A stretch of DNA of 10,034 bases, from contig PNNE01000066.1 of NCBI GenBank assembly GCA_013824055.1, forward strand, positions 1 through 10,034, written 5' to 3'. Below the pieces are notes generated by a model that was not told the DNA's origin, did not search any database, and saw nothing but the letters and a program-made list of their open reading frames with translations. Made by a program: the position numbers and the translations under genes. Below are positions 1 through 6,277 of this stretch, in pieces. Source of the stretch: Rhodobacter sp. GTDB lineage: Bacteria > Pseudomonadota > Alphaproteobacteria > Rhodobacterales > Rhodobacteraceae. Positions within the stretch are counted from its first letter, which is position 1. Each line of letters begins with the position of its first letter.

Positions 1-1455
1 CCAGCCGAAGAACGGGGCGTGGCGCAGTTCGATGGTGACGAAGATCACCTTGTACAGCGCGAAGAAGATCGGGATCTGGATCAGGATCGGCAGGCACCCT
101 GCGGCCGGGTTGACCTTCCTGTCCTTGTAAAGCTGCATCATCTCGCGTTGCAGCTTCTGGCGGTCATCGCCGGCGCGCTCTTTCAGCGCCTCCATCTCGG
201 GTTGAAGCTCCTTCATCCGCGCCATCGAGACGTAGGACTTGTAGGCCAGCGGCAACACAAGGAACTTGAGGAACACGGTCAGCGCGATGATCGCCAGGCC
301 CATGTTGCCGATGACGGCGTTCAGCCAGTGCAGAACGGCGAAGATCGGTTTCGTCAGGAAAAAGAACCAGCCCCAGTCGATGGAATCGAGGAAGCCCGGG
401 ATCGGCGTCGCGGCCGTGGGTTCGGCGCCGAACAGGCGGTCCAGCCAGCCGAATTCGTTCTGGTAGCCGCGGATCGTGGCCCATTCCTTGGCGCCGGCGA
501 AGAAGCGGATGGTCGACGTGGCCGTGGCGCCCGCATCGAGCGAGACGACGGGCTGGCGCACTTCGGCCTGGTAGATTCCAGCGTTGGGGACATACTTAAG
601 CACCGACCTGAACGGCTTGCCCTGCTCGGGGATCAGGGTCGTCATCCAGTAATGGTCGGTGAAGCCGATCCAGCCATCGGTGGTGGCATCGACGACCTGG
701 GCAGGCAGCCCCTCGCGCGCATCGACCTCCAGCTCGGTGATGTCGACGTAATCGGTTTCTGTCAGCTTGCCGTCGATCCGCTGGATGGCACCTTCGTGCA
801 CGACAAAGATGTTCTGCAGCTCTGGCAGGCCGTGACGGGCAATGATCCCGTAAGGCTGCAACGCCACCGCGGCAGACGAGCCGTTCCGGACTGTGTCGGT
901 CACGGTGAACATGAAGTCCGCGTCGACCGCGATCTCGCGCAGGAAGGTCAGTCCCTTGCCATTGTCCCAGCGCAAGGTGACGGGCTGGCCCGGCGCAAGC
1001 GTGGCGCCGGCATCGGCGGTCCAGGGGGTGTTCGCATCGGGAACGTCTGCGGCCTCCAGCCCGGTGCCGGGCAGCCAGCCGAAGACCGAATAGTACGCAA
1101 GCTCCTCGCCCACCGGCGCCAGCAGCCGCACGATCGGAGATCCGGGGACCAGCTCTTCGCGGTAGGTCTTGAGCGACAGGTTGTCGATCCGGCCGCCGCG
1201 CAGGGAAAGCGAGCCCGAAAGCTTTGGCGTGTCGATGGTCAGCCTTGGCGCCTCGGGCACCGCGTCGGCCTGGGTCTGAGCCTGGACTGGCGTCGTCGCT
1301 GCCGGCGGAGTCGCAACGGTTTCGGTGCCGGTCTGGCCCGAGGTCACAGTCTGAGCAGGCGGCTCCGGCGGCGGGAAAAAGATGAACCAGACGAGCATCA
1401 CTGCCGCGCTGAGAACCATCGCCATGATGAGGTTCTTGTTGTTCTGCTCTTCCAT
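1..1455 (-). CDS. yidC: YidC membrane protein insertase, 3' end cut off by window edge
   Basis: YidC inserts and folds inner-membrane proteins, alone or with SecYEG. The minus-strand frame is open for 485 codons from an ATG at 1455 to base 1, so the C-terminus (about 120 residues by comparison with usual alphaproteobacterial YidC of about 600) lies outside. Visible parts: N-terminal membrane segment at residues 8-27; a Pro/Ala/Thr/Gln-rich linker at 28-70; the large periplasmic domain at about 71-360 (family motifs such as GWIGFTDHYW near 261-270); and the start of the conserved insertase core, with a membrane segment at about 381-402, the cytoplasmic hairpin KELQPEMEALKERAGDD (415-431) and KVNPAAGCLPILIQIPIF (447-464). 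At the position of the hydrophilic-groove arginine of E. coli YidC (R366) there is Lys397, which I believe is common in this class. The start has only a weak Shine-Dalgarno. The upstream neighbour on the same strand is the EAL gene, 178 bp away, so yidC may have its own promoter. Confidence 0.97.
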   Translation of the reverse strand, partial: MEEQNNKNLIMAMVLSAAVMLVWFIFFPPPEPPAQTVTSGQTGTETVATPPAATTPVQAQTQADAVPEAPRLTIDTPKLSGSLSLRGGRIDNLSLKTYREELVPGSPIVRLLAPVGEELAYYSVFGWLPGTGLEAADVPDANTPWTADAGATLAPGQPVTLRWDNGKGLTFLREIAVDADFMFTVTDTVRNGSSAAVALQPYGIIARHGLPELQNIFVVHEGAIQRIDGKLTETDYVDITELEVDAREGLPAQVVDATTDGWIGFTDHYWMTTLIPEQGKPFRSVLKYVPNAGIYQAEVRQPVVSLDAGATATSTIRFFAGAKEWATIRGYQNEFGWLDRLFGAEPTAATPIPGFLDSIDWGWFFFLTKPIFAVLHWLNAVIGNMGLAIIALTVFLKFLVLPLAYKSYVSMARMKELQPEMEALKERAGDDRQKLQREMMQLYKDRKVNPAAGCLPILIQIPIFFALYKVIFVTIELRHAPFFGW

Positions 1456-1470
1456 TCCGCCAACCACCGT

Positions 1471-1484
1471 GCTGATCGATCAGC
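1471..1484. repeat. 14-bp perfect palindrome upstream of yidC
   Basis: GCTGATCGATCAGC reads the same on both strands and ends 16 bp before the yidC ATG. The flanking CACC (1465-1468) and GGTG (1485-1488) extend it after a 2-nt GT bulge, giving a 24-nt imperfect inverted repeat. In the yidC mRNA leader this could fold close to the ribosome-binding region. As DNA it could be an operator near the likely transcription start. No known binding site is recognised. Confidence 0.55.
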
Positions 1485-1488
1485 GGTG

Positions 1489-1517
1489 CTTCAACGACAG
1501 GGGCGGGCAAAGGTCAA
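1489..1517 (-). promoter_or_regulatory. Candidate sigma-70-type promoter for yidC
   Basis: On the minus strand TTGACC (1512-1517) is followed after 17 nt by TTGAAG (1489-1494). The -35 element is good and the -10 is poor (3 of 6 matches to TATAAT). The predicted start, near 1482, falls inside the 14-bp palindrome. The 178-bp gap between the EAL stop and the yidC start is long enough for an independent promoter. Nothing else recognisable was seen in 1456-1633. Confidence 0.3.
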
Positions 1518-1633
1518 GCAGTTTCGCCCTTTCTTGCCTGGTGGTCCGATCAATTCGCAGCCGGCAGACCGGGACTTTCCGGGCCCCATCTCTGGTCCAA
1601 GGAGCGCCACGGCACGTCGACGCGCGCGGGCAC

Positions 1634-3121
1634 CTAGCGCGCCTGCACGCCGATGCGGATCGCCTCGCGCTGGCGGTCGCGGTGGGCCGAGAGCCAGCGG
1701 ACCAGGTCATCGACCGGCATCGGCTTCGCAATGACATAGCCCTGCACATGACCGCAGCCAAGCTGCGCCAGCAGCGTATGCTCGGCAGGGGTCTCGACCC
1801 CTTCGGCCAGGGTCTCGAGCCCGAGCCTTTCGGCCAGCGACAGGATCGCGGTCACCAGCTTCTGCTGCTCGCGGTTCTGGTCCACCTCGCGCACGAAGCT
1901 GCGGTCGATCTTCAGCCGGTTCAGCGCAAACCGCCGGATCGCGGTGATCGAGGCATTGCCGGTCCCGAAGTCGTCCAGGTCCACGCTGCAGCCCATTGCC
2001 GCGATTCGGCTGATGTTCGAGGCGATCACGTCGTCACCGTCCCCGGCGACCACCGATTCCAGGACTTCGACCGTCAATCGCGCTGCACCCAGCCCGAACC
2101 GGTCCAGCGTCCAGCGCAGGCGGTCGGGCAACTGCGGGTCACGCAGTTCCTGGGCCGAGAAGTTGACCGCGACGGTCGGTACCCGCAGGCCCCGACGGTC
2201 GAATTCGGTCAGTGCCGCAAGGGACTGAACCAGCATTGTCTGGCCCAGCAGTTCCATCAGCTCGGAGCCTTCGATGGCAGGAAGGAAGCTGCCCGGGGCC
2301 AGAAGGCCCCGCTCGGGGTGCTGCCAGCGCACCAGAGCCTCGATCCCCGAAACCTCGCCACTGTCGGTCGAGAGCTGGGGCTGGAACCACGCCTGGATTT
2401 CGCCCTGGTCAACCGCCTGGGAGAAACCCGCCCGCAAGGCATCCCGGTCGGCGCGTGCCCGGGCCAGATCATCCGAATAGCCCCGTATCGCACCCGGACG
2501 GTGGCGGGCCGCTTCGTCTCCGGCGACCTGGGCCGCGTCCAGAAGCGCGCGGCCGCCGGGCTGGCGCAGCTGTTGCGAATGACAAAATCCGATGGAACAG
2601 GTCACTTGCGCCGGGCCGTCCGCCAGGGACATCGGCTGCTGCACCACAAGATGAAGCCTGGCCGCAATGCGCACCATGATCTCGGCATCCAGCCGTGGCG
2701 TTGCGGCAAGGGTGATCGCCAGACTGCCATCCTCCATCGGGTAGAGCATGTCGCCTGGCCGCAGCGCCCCCCGCAGCCGTGCGATGGAGGCCGCCAGAAC
2801 CTCGCACTGGCGGGTCCGGCCCAGCCGGTCGGCCAGGTGTGCGGCATCGTCGAACTGGATCACCAGGCAACCCGTGGCGCCGCCCTTCGCCCGGAGTTCG
2901 CCAAGCGTCCCGTCCAGGCGGTCGATCACCTGGTCCGAGACCGCAAGCGGGGCGGCGCGATGCAGGTGGAACCGGTAGACAAGCACCCCGAGCGGCAGGG
3001 CCGCAGCCAGGGCGATCATCGCCACTTCGCCCACCGCCCAGTATGCGCCAAGCGCCAGGACAGGCAGCAGGGCGGCAATTTGCCAGGGCAGGTCGGAGCC
3101 GCGTCGAAACCCAAACATCAT
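1634..3121 (-). CDS. Membrane-anchored EAL-domain c-di-GMP phosphodiesterase with degenerate GGDEF domain
   Basis: A 495-residue protein predicted to hydrolyse cyclic di-GMP to pGpG. Two hydrophobic segments (about 13-30 and 33-50) anchor it in the membrane. Residues about 65-215 look like a GGDEF fold whose signature has decayed: the GGDEF position reads EDGSL (130-134). The inhibitory-site motif RxxD is kept as RPGD (121-124), exactly five residues before it. The EAL domain spans about 225-480 and looks catalytically complete: E261 in the EAL motif, N320, E352, D383/D384 in DDFGTG, K404 and D406 in LKIDRSF, E440 and E443 in AEGVET, and QGY at 460-462. The gene starts with two ATGs (3121 and 3118). 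A strong Shine-Dalgarno AAGGGGAAGG (3127-3136) lies 5-8 nt upstream, so either could be used. ttcA ends 79 bp upstream on the same strand, so the two may be co-transcribed. The target process (motility, adhesion) cannot be read from the sequence. Confidence 0.93.
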   Translation of the reverse strand: MMFGFRRGSDLPWQIAALLPVLALGAYWAVGEVAMIALAAALPLGVLVYRFHLHRAAPLAVSDQVIDRLDGTLGELRAKGGATGCLVIQFDDAAHLADRLGRTRQCEVLAASIARLRGALRPGDMLYPMEDGSLAITLAATPRLDAEIMVRIAARLHLVVQQPMSLADGPAQVTCSIGFCHSQQLRQPGGRALLDAAQVAGDEAARHRPGAIRGYSDDLARARADRDALRAGFSQAVDQGEIQAWFQPQLSTDSGEVSGIEALVRWQHPERGLLAPGSFLPAIEGSELMELLGQTMLVQSLAALTEFDRRGLRVPTVAVNFSAQELRDPQLPDRLRWTLDRFGLGAARLTVEVLESVVAGDGDDVIASNISRIAAMGCSVDLDDFGTGNASITAIRRFALNRLKIDRSFVREVDQNREQQKLVTAILSLAERLGLETLAEGVETPAEHTLLAQLGCGHVQGYVIAKPMPVDDLVRWLSAHRDRQREAIRIGVQAR

Positions 3122-3200
3122 GACAACCTTCCCCTTGTGTCAACGGGCGCAAGGCCCGCGGCTTGGGGATCAGGCTAGCTGGATGTTCATGATCGGTTCC

Positions 3201-4067
3201 TTAACGCTCGCCCGAAAGTTGCGTAGAATTTTCGGCATCTCCCAGCAGTGCGGCAAGGCCTGCAAAGTCGAACAGCGTCGGGTCCGCCAGGTGCGAGGGC
3301 CGCACGTTCATCAGCGACCGGAACATCACCTGCCGCCGCCCGGGCGTCCGCGCCTCCCAGTCGTCGAGAAGCTTCTTCACCTGGACCCGCAGCAACCCCT
3401 CCTGGCTGCCGCACAGGTCGCAGGGGATGATCGGATAGCCCATCGCAGCGGCAAACCTGCCGCAGTCTTCCTCGGAAACGAAGGCCAGGGGTCGGGCAAC
3501 GAACAGGTCGCCGTCCTCGTTCAGCAGGCGCGGCGGCATGCTGGCCAGCCTTCCGCCGTGAAACAGGTTCATGAAGAAGGTCTCGAGGATGTCGTCGCGG
3601 TGATGGCCGAGGACGACAGTAGAACACCCCTCCTCGCGGGCGATGCGGTAGAGGTTCCCTCGCCGCAGTCGGGAGCACAGGCTGCACATCGTCCCGCCCG
3701 GCTTGATCCGGTCGATCACCACCGAATAGGTGTCCTGATAGTCGATCCGGTGCGGGACGCCCATCTTGGTCAGGAACCCGGGCAATACCGTCGCGGGAAA
3801 ATTCGGCTGGCCCTGGTCCAGGTTGCAGGCCAGAAGGTCGACCGGCAGCAGGCCGCGCCACTTCAGTTCGTGCAGGATCGCCAGCAGGGTATAGCTGTCC
3901 TTGCCGCCCGAAAGGCAGACCAGCCAGCGGTCGCCCGGCTTTGCCATGCCATAGGTGTCGATCGCCTCGCGCACCTGTTGGACCAGGCGCTTGCGCAGCT
4001 TGCGGAACTCCAGCCCCTTGGGGGCGCCGTGGAACAGCGGGTGGATGTCGTCGGTATCGTCAAGCAT
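3201..4067 (-). CDS. ttcA: TtcA, tRNA 2-thiocytidine(32) synthetase
   Basis: TtcA is a cytoplasmic, ATP-dependent, iron-sulfur enzyme that thiolates cytidine 32 of certain tRNAs. The 288-residue product has the PP-loop ATP-pyrophosphatase motif SGGKDS (53-58). It also has the CxxC pair C128/C131 in MCSLCSRLRRG and a second CxxC at C216/C219 in PCDLCGSQEG; in the family two cysteines of the first pair and one further cysteine hold the Fe-S cluster. GHHRDDILETFFMNLFHGG (154-172) is also typical. The length is usual for the family. The ATG at 4067 has GAGG (4074-4077) 6 nt upstream. A plausible promoter lies directly upstream at 4091-4119. The preceding SDR gene ends 85 bp away on the same strand. 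Confidence 0.96.
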   Translation of the reverse strand: MLDDTDDIHPLFHGAPKGLEFRKLRKRLVQQVREAIDTYGMAKPGDRWLVCLSGGKDSYTLLAILHELKWRGLLPVDLLACNLDQGQPNFPATVLPGFLTKMGVPHRIDYQDTYSVVIDRIKPGGTMCSLCSRLRRGNLYRIAREEGCSTVVLGHHRDDILETFFMNLFHGGRLASMPPRLLNEDGDLFVARPLAFVSEEDCGRFAAAMGYPIIPCDLCGSQEGLLRVQVKKLLDDWEARTPGRRQVMFRSLMNVRPSHLADPTLFDFAGLAALLGDAENSTQLSGER

Positions 4068-4090
4068 GGGCAGCCTCGCGCGGATGGGCC

Positions 4091-4119
4091 CTTATGCCAG
4101 AGGCGTGGGCAGAGGGCAA
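4091..4119 (-). promoter_or_regulatory. Candidate promoter for ttcA
   Basis: On the minus strand TTGCCC (4114-4119) and CATAAG (4091-4096) are separated by 17 nt. Each matches 4 of 6 consensus positions of a sigma-70-type promoter. The predicted start, near 4084, gives a leader of about 17 nt before the ttcA ATG. That fits ttcA being transcribed independently of the SDR in front of it. Confidence 0.42.
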
Positions 4120-4121
4120 AG

Positions 4122-4166
4122 GTCAGACGTGCTGCGGTCAGACATGCTGCGGTCACACATGCTGGG
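4122..4166. repeat. Three tandem 15-bp units spanning the SDR stop codon
   Basis: The plus strand reads GTCAGACGTGCTGCG (4122-4136), GTCAGACATGCTGCG (4137-4151), GTCACACATGCTGGG (4152-4166). Units 1 and 2 differ at one base, and units 2 and 3 at two. On the minus strand each unit encodes Gln-His-Val-stop. The unit furthest upstream is the real end of the SDR gene, and the other two are in-frame copies behind it, each with its own TGA. The 15-bp period keeps the frame, so any gain or loss of a unit still leaves a stop after QHV. Replication slippage is the simplest origin. Confidence 0.85.
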
Positions 4167-4884
4167 CGCCGTTGACCTCGATCTCGGCACCCGAGATGTA
4201 GCTGGACTGGTCGGAGCAGAGAAACCAGATCGCGTCGGCCACTTCCCTGGGCTGGCCCAGCCGGCGCATCGGCAGTTGCTCGACGATCCTGTCGGTGCCG
4301 GGAGACAGGATCGCGGTCTCGACCTCTCCGGGTGCGATGGCGTTCACGCGGACGCCCAAGGGTCCGAAATCATGGGCCATTTCCCGGGTAAGCGCCGCAA
4401 GCGCGGCCTTCGAGGTGGCATAGGCGGCCCCGGCAAAGGGGTGGACCCGGACCCCGGCAATGGATGTCACGTTGACGATGGAGCCTTTCGTGGCCGCCAA
4501 CTCTTCCTGCAGACCCCGGGCCAGGATGACGCTGGAAAAGAAGTTGACGTGAAAGACATGGCCCCAGGTCCGAAGATCGGTGGTCAGCGTGTTCAACCGC
4601 GCCCCGCCAGGGCCCTTGGGGCTGATTCCGGCATTGTTCACAAGGGCATGGATACGCCCGCCGACCTTCTGCTTGATCGTCTCGATCGCCGCGATGGTCT
4701 TGTTGGGATCGGCCAGGTCGATCTCGATATGGTTCGCCTCGCCCCCCGGCCAGGGGCAGCGCGGGTCGAAGGGCTGGCGCGAGCAGGTCAGAACCCGCCA
4801 CCCCTCGGCCGAAAACCGCTTGACGGTGGCGTGGCCGATCCCGCGGCTTGCGCCAGTCAGGACGAGGGTTTTCTGTTCGGACAT
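4153..4884 (-). CDS. SDR family NAD(P)-dependent oxidoreductase
   Basis: A classical short-chain dehydrogenase/reductase of 243 residues, predicted to be a soluble cytoplasmic NAD(P)(H)-dependent oxidoreductase of unknown substrate. The Rossmann nucleotide-binding motif TGASRGIG is at 10-17 and NNAG at 83-86. The catalytic tetrad is N114 (HVNFFSS), S141 (NVTSIAG), Y155 and K159 (YATSK). The C-terminal signature YISGAEIEVNGA is of the FabG/glucose-dehydrogenase-like type. The start is well supported by Shine-Dalgarno AAAGGAG (4891-4897) 6 nt before the ATG. The gene is divergent from argB across 117 bp. Its end is embedded in the 15-bp tandem repeat. FabG-like names would be over-specific. The family assignment is sure, the substrate is not. 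Confidence 0.93.
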   Translation of the reverse strand: MSEQKTLVLTGASRGIGHATVKRFSAEGWRVLTCSRQPFDPRCPWPGGEANHIEIDLADPNKTIAAIETIKQKVGGRIHALVNNAGISPKGPGGARLNTLTTDLRTWGHVFHVNFFSSVILARGLQEELAATKGSIVNVTSIAGVRVHPFAGAAYATSKAALAALTREMAHDFGPLGVRVNAIAPGEVETAILSPGTDRIVEQLPMRRLGQPREVADAIWFLCSDQSSYISGAEIEVNGAQHV

Positions 4885-4905
4885 TGCAGTCTCCTTTGCA
4901 GGGGA

Positions 4906-4933
4906 AGGCTACCCCTCTGCGCGGGGAAGGCAA
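4906..4933 (-). promoter_or_regulatory. Candidate promoter for the divergent SDR gene
   Basis: On the minus strand TTGCCT (4928-4933) and TAGCCT (4906-4911) lie 16 nt apart. They match the consensus at 4 and 3 of 6 positions. The start would fall near 4900, just ahead of the Shine-Dalgarno. The same region has a direct repeat GGGGAAGGC at 4901-4909 and 4923-4931. Weak evidence, but a promoter must lie in this 117-bp divergent gap. Confidence 0.3.
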
Positions 4934-4950
4934 GGCTTGGCCGAATGGTC

Positions 4951-4978
4951 TTGGCGGGGGGGCGGAAAAGGCTTATGC
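4951..4978 (+). promoter_or_regulatory. Candidate promoter for argB
   Basis: TTGGCG (4951-4956) followed after 16 nt by TTATGC (4973-4978) is the best plus-strand candidate in the divergent gap. The match is weak. Transcription would start near 4985, which favours the argB start at 5002 over the earlier in-frame ATG at 4975. Confidence 0.25.
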
Positions 4979-4991
4979 GGCGCGAAAACAT

Positions 4992-4996
4992 GGAGG
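4992..4996 (+). promoter_or_regulatory. Ribosome binding site that fixes the argB start
   Basis: GGAGG lies 5 nt before the ATG at 5002. Two earlier in-frame ATGs, at 4975 and 4990, have only AAAAGG-like sequence at poor spacing. This supports 5002 as the start, although the GGAGG itself overlaps the ATG at 4990. Confidence 0.6.
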
Positions 4997-5001
4997 CCCC
5001 G

Positions 5002-5901
5002 ATGAAGCAGCAGACCCTGACCGCCGAGGATGCCAAGACGACCGCAAAGATGCTGTCCGAGGCGCTGCCCTACCTGCAGCGCTTCGAGGGCGCGGTGGTC
5101 GTGGTCAAGTTCGGCGGCAACGCGATGGGCGACGACGCCGCGATGGCCGAGTTTGCCCGCGACATCGTGCTGATGAAGCAGGTCGGCGTGCATCCCGTGG
5201 TGGTCCACGGCGGCGGGCCGATGATCAACGAGATGCTGGAGAAGCTGGGGATCAAGTCCGAATTCGTCCGCGGCAAGCGGGTGACGGACAAGGCCACGGT
5301 GCAGGTGGTCGAGATGATCCTGTCGGGCCTGGTGAACAAGCGGATCGTGCAGGCGATAATGGATGCGGGGGGCCGGGCCGTGGGGATTTCCGGCAAGGAC
5401 GACGACCTGATGGTCTGCGAGGCGGATGACCCCGAGCTGGGCTATGTCGGCCGCCCGGTCGAGATGAACGTCCAGGTCCTGCGCGACCTTTACAGCGCCG
5501 GGATCATCCCGGTGGTGGCCCCGGTCGCGACGGGGATGAAGGACAACGAGACCTTCAACGTGAACGGCGATACCGCTGCGGGGGCCATTGCGGGGGCCTT
5601 GCAGGCGGACCGTCTGCTCCTGCTGACCGACGTGCCGGGCGTGAAGAACGCCGCCGGGGAAGTGATGACCCAGATCACGCCCGAGGAAATCCGCCAGATG
5701 ACGGCCGACGGGGTGATCTCGGGCGGGATGATCCCGAAGACCGAGACGGCGCTGATGGCGATCGAGCAGGGCACGCGGGCCGTGACGATCCTGGACGGCA
5801 AGGTTCCGAATGCCTGCCTGCTGGAGCTGTTCACCGACCACGGCGCGGGCAGCCAGATCCGGTCGACCGAACCGCGGGTGAAGCCGCATGCACGGCGCTG
5901 A
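5002..5901 (+). CDS. argB: Acetylglutamate kinase (ArgB)
   Basis: Phosphorylates N-acetyl-L-glutamate with ATP, the second step of arginine biosynthesis. The 299-residue amino-acid-kinase-fold protein has the ATP-binding strand VVVVKFGGNAM with K36, the substrate loop VVHGGGPMI (H69, G70-G72), the NGDTAAGAIA segment (188-197) and the catalytic lysine K246 in GGMIPKTE. About 30 residues precede the core strand, with MLSEALPYLQRFEG at 17-30. That extra N-terminal helix is characteristic of hexameric, arginine-inhibited NAGKs, so feedback inhibition is likely (inference). The start was chosen by its GGAGG. The frame is open far upstream, back to about 3955, but that stretch is antisense to the SDR and ttcA and is not coding. 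The next real plus-strand gene begins about 345 bp later, so argB is probably monocistronic. No clear hairpin terminator follows. Confidence 0.97.
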   Translation: MKQQTLTAEDAKTTAKMLSEALPYLQRFEGAVVVVKFGGNAMGDDAAMAEFARDIVLMKQVGVHPVVVHGGGPMINEMLEKLGIKSEFVRGKRVTDKATVQVVEMILSGLVNKRIVQAIMDAGGRAVGISGKDDDLMVCEADDPELGYVGRPVEMNVQVLRDLYSAGIIPVVAPVATGMKDNETFNVNGDTAAGAIAGALQADRLLLLTDVPGVKNAAGEVMTQITPEEIRQMTADGVISGGMIPKTETALMAIEQGTRAVTILDGKVPNACLLELFTDHGAGSQIRSTEPRVKPHARR

Positions 5902-6055
5902 GGGGCAAGAGCCGGCGCGCGCAGCGACAACCTGCTGAAATGACGGGATTTTCGGCGCAAGCCGGGCGCGTTCCTGCCGCAGTCCATCCACGCTTGCGCG
6001 CGCCAGGGCCTGCGTTCCTTGACCACCGGTCGCGAATTGCGTGTATGGCTTGCGC
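5902..6055. other. Gene-free spacer between argB and the desaturase-like remnant
   Basis: No ORF with coding character was seen. It contains an 8-bp inverted repeat, GCGCAAGC (5955-5962) and GCTTGCGC (5992-5999). A further copy of GCTTGCGC (6048-6055) directly abuts the ATG at 6056. The arms are 29 nt apart and no T-run follows, so I do not call a terminator. A candidate promoter lies at 6019-6047. Confidence 0.5.
6019..6047 (+). promoter_or_regulatory. Candidate promoter before the desaturase remnant and ferredoxin-like gene
   Basis: TTGACC (6019-6024), 17 nt, then TGTATG (6042-6047). The -35 is good and the -10 is weak. Transcription would start near 6054, almost on the ATG at 6056, which would make a leaderless message. 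It may be the surviving promoter of the truncated gene, now reading into the ferredoxin-like and sixA genes. Confidence 0.33.
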
Positions 6056-6277
6056 ATGGCGCATGACCTTCTTTGGCGTGGCGGGGTGTTCCTGACGCTC
6101 TTTGCCCTTCTTGCGGGGCTGGAGGCGCTGGTGCCGCGCCGACCCCGCTCCCTGACTTTCCGCACCTATGTGCCACAACCGAAGGCGGGACATGACGCGA
6201 TGACCGTGGGGCTGCAATGGCAGGACGAAAGACCGGCGAGAGTGGGATGGGTGCTGGGCTTGCCCTTCCGGCGCTAG
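6056..6277 (+). pseudogene. Possible remnant of a sterol desaturase/fatty acid hydroxylase N-terminus
   Basis: The first 31 codons (6056-6148) encode one hydrophobic segment followed by a basic PRRPR stretch. The pattern RGGVFLTLFALL, then LEALVPRRPR, is what I associate with the N-terminus of bacterial sterol desaturase-family membrane enzymes. After about 6150 the frame loses that character, runs through soluble, unrelated sequence and stops at 6277, inside the start of the next gene. None of the family's His-box motifs is present. Either the 5' end of a desaturase gene was left after a deletion, or this is a small unrelated membrane peptide of up to 73 residues. The family link rests on recall of a short segment, so confidence is modest. 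Confidence 0.38.

Noticed and set aside
19..1734. Long plus-strand ORF of 571 codons
   Set aside because: It is antisense to yidC, whose protein is unmistakable over the whole span. The plus-strand product is Arg/His/Gly-rich with no family features; GC-rich DNA lacks stops in shadow frames.
3138..3143. Perfect TTGACA -35 element on the minus strand before the EAL gene
   Set aside because: It lies next to the Shine-Dalgarno. A matching -10 would fall inside the coding start and none is seen.
1382..3178. Long plus-strand ORF of 598 codons
   Set aside because: Antisense to the EAL gene; no domain character.
3171..3191. Tiny minus-strand ORF encoding six residues between ttcA and the EAL gene
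   Set aside because: Too short, with no ribosome-binding site or attenuator structure.
3955..5001. Plus-strand frame open upstream of argB, suggesting an N-terminal fusion
   Set aside because: The extension is antisense to the SDR and ttcA. ArgB has a good Shine-Dalgarno at 4992-4996 and a normal length from 5002.
5955..5999. Inverted repeat GCGCAAGC/GCTTGCGC as argB terminator
   Set aside because: The arms are 29 nt apart, there is no T-run, and the same octamer recurs nearby at 6048-6055.
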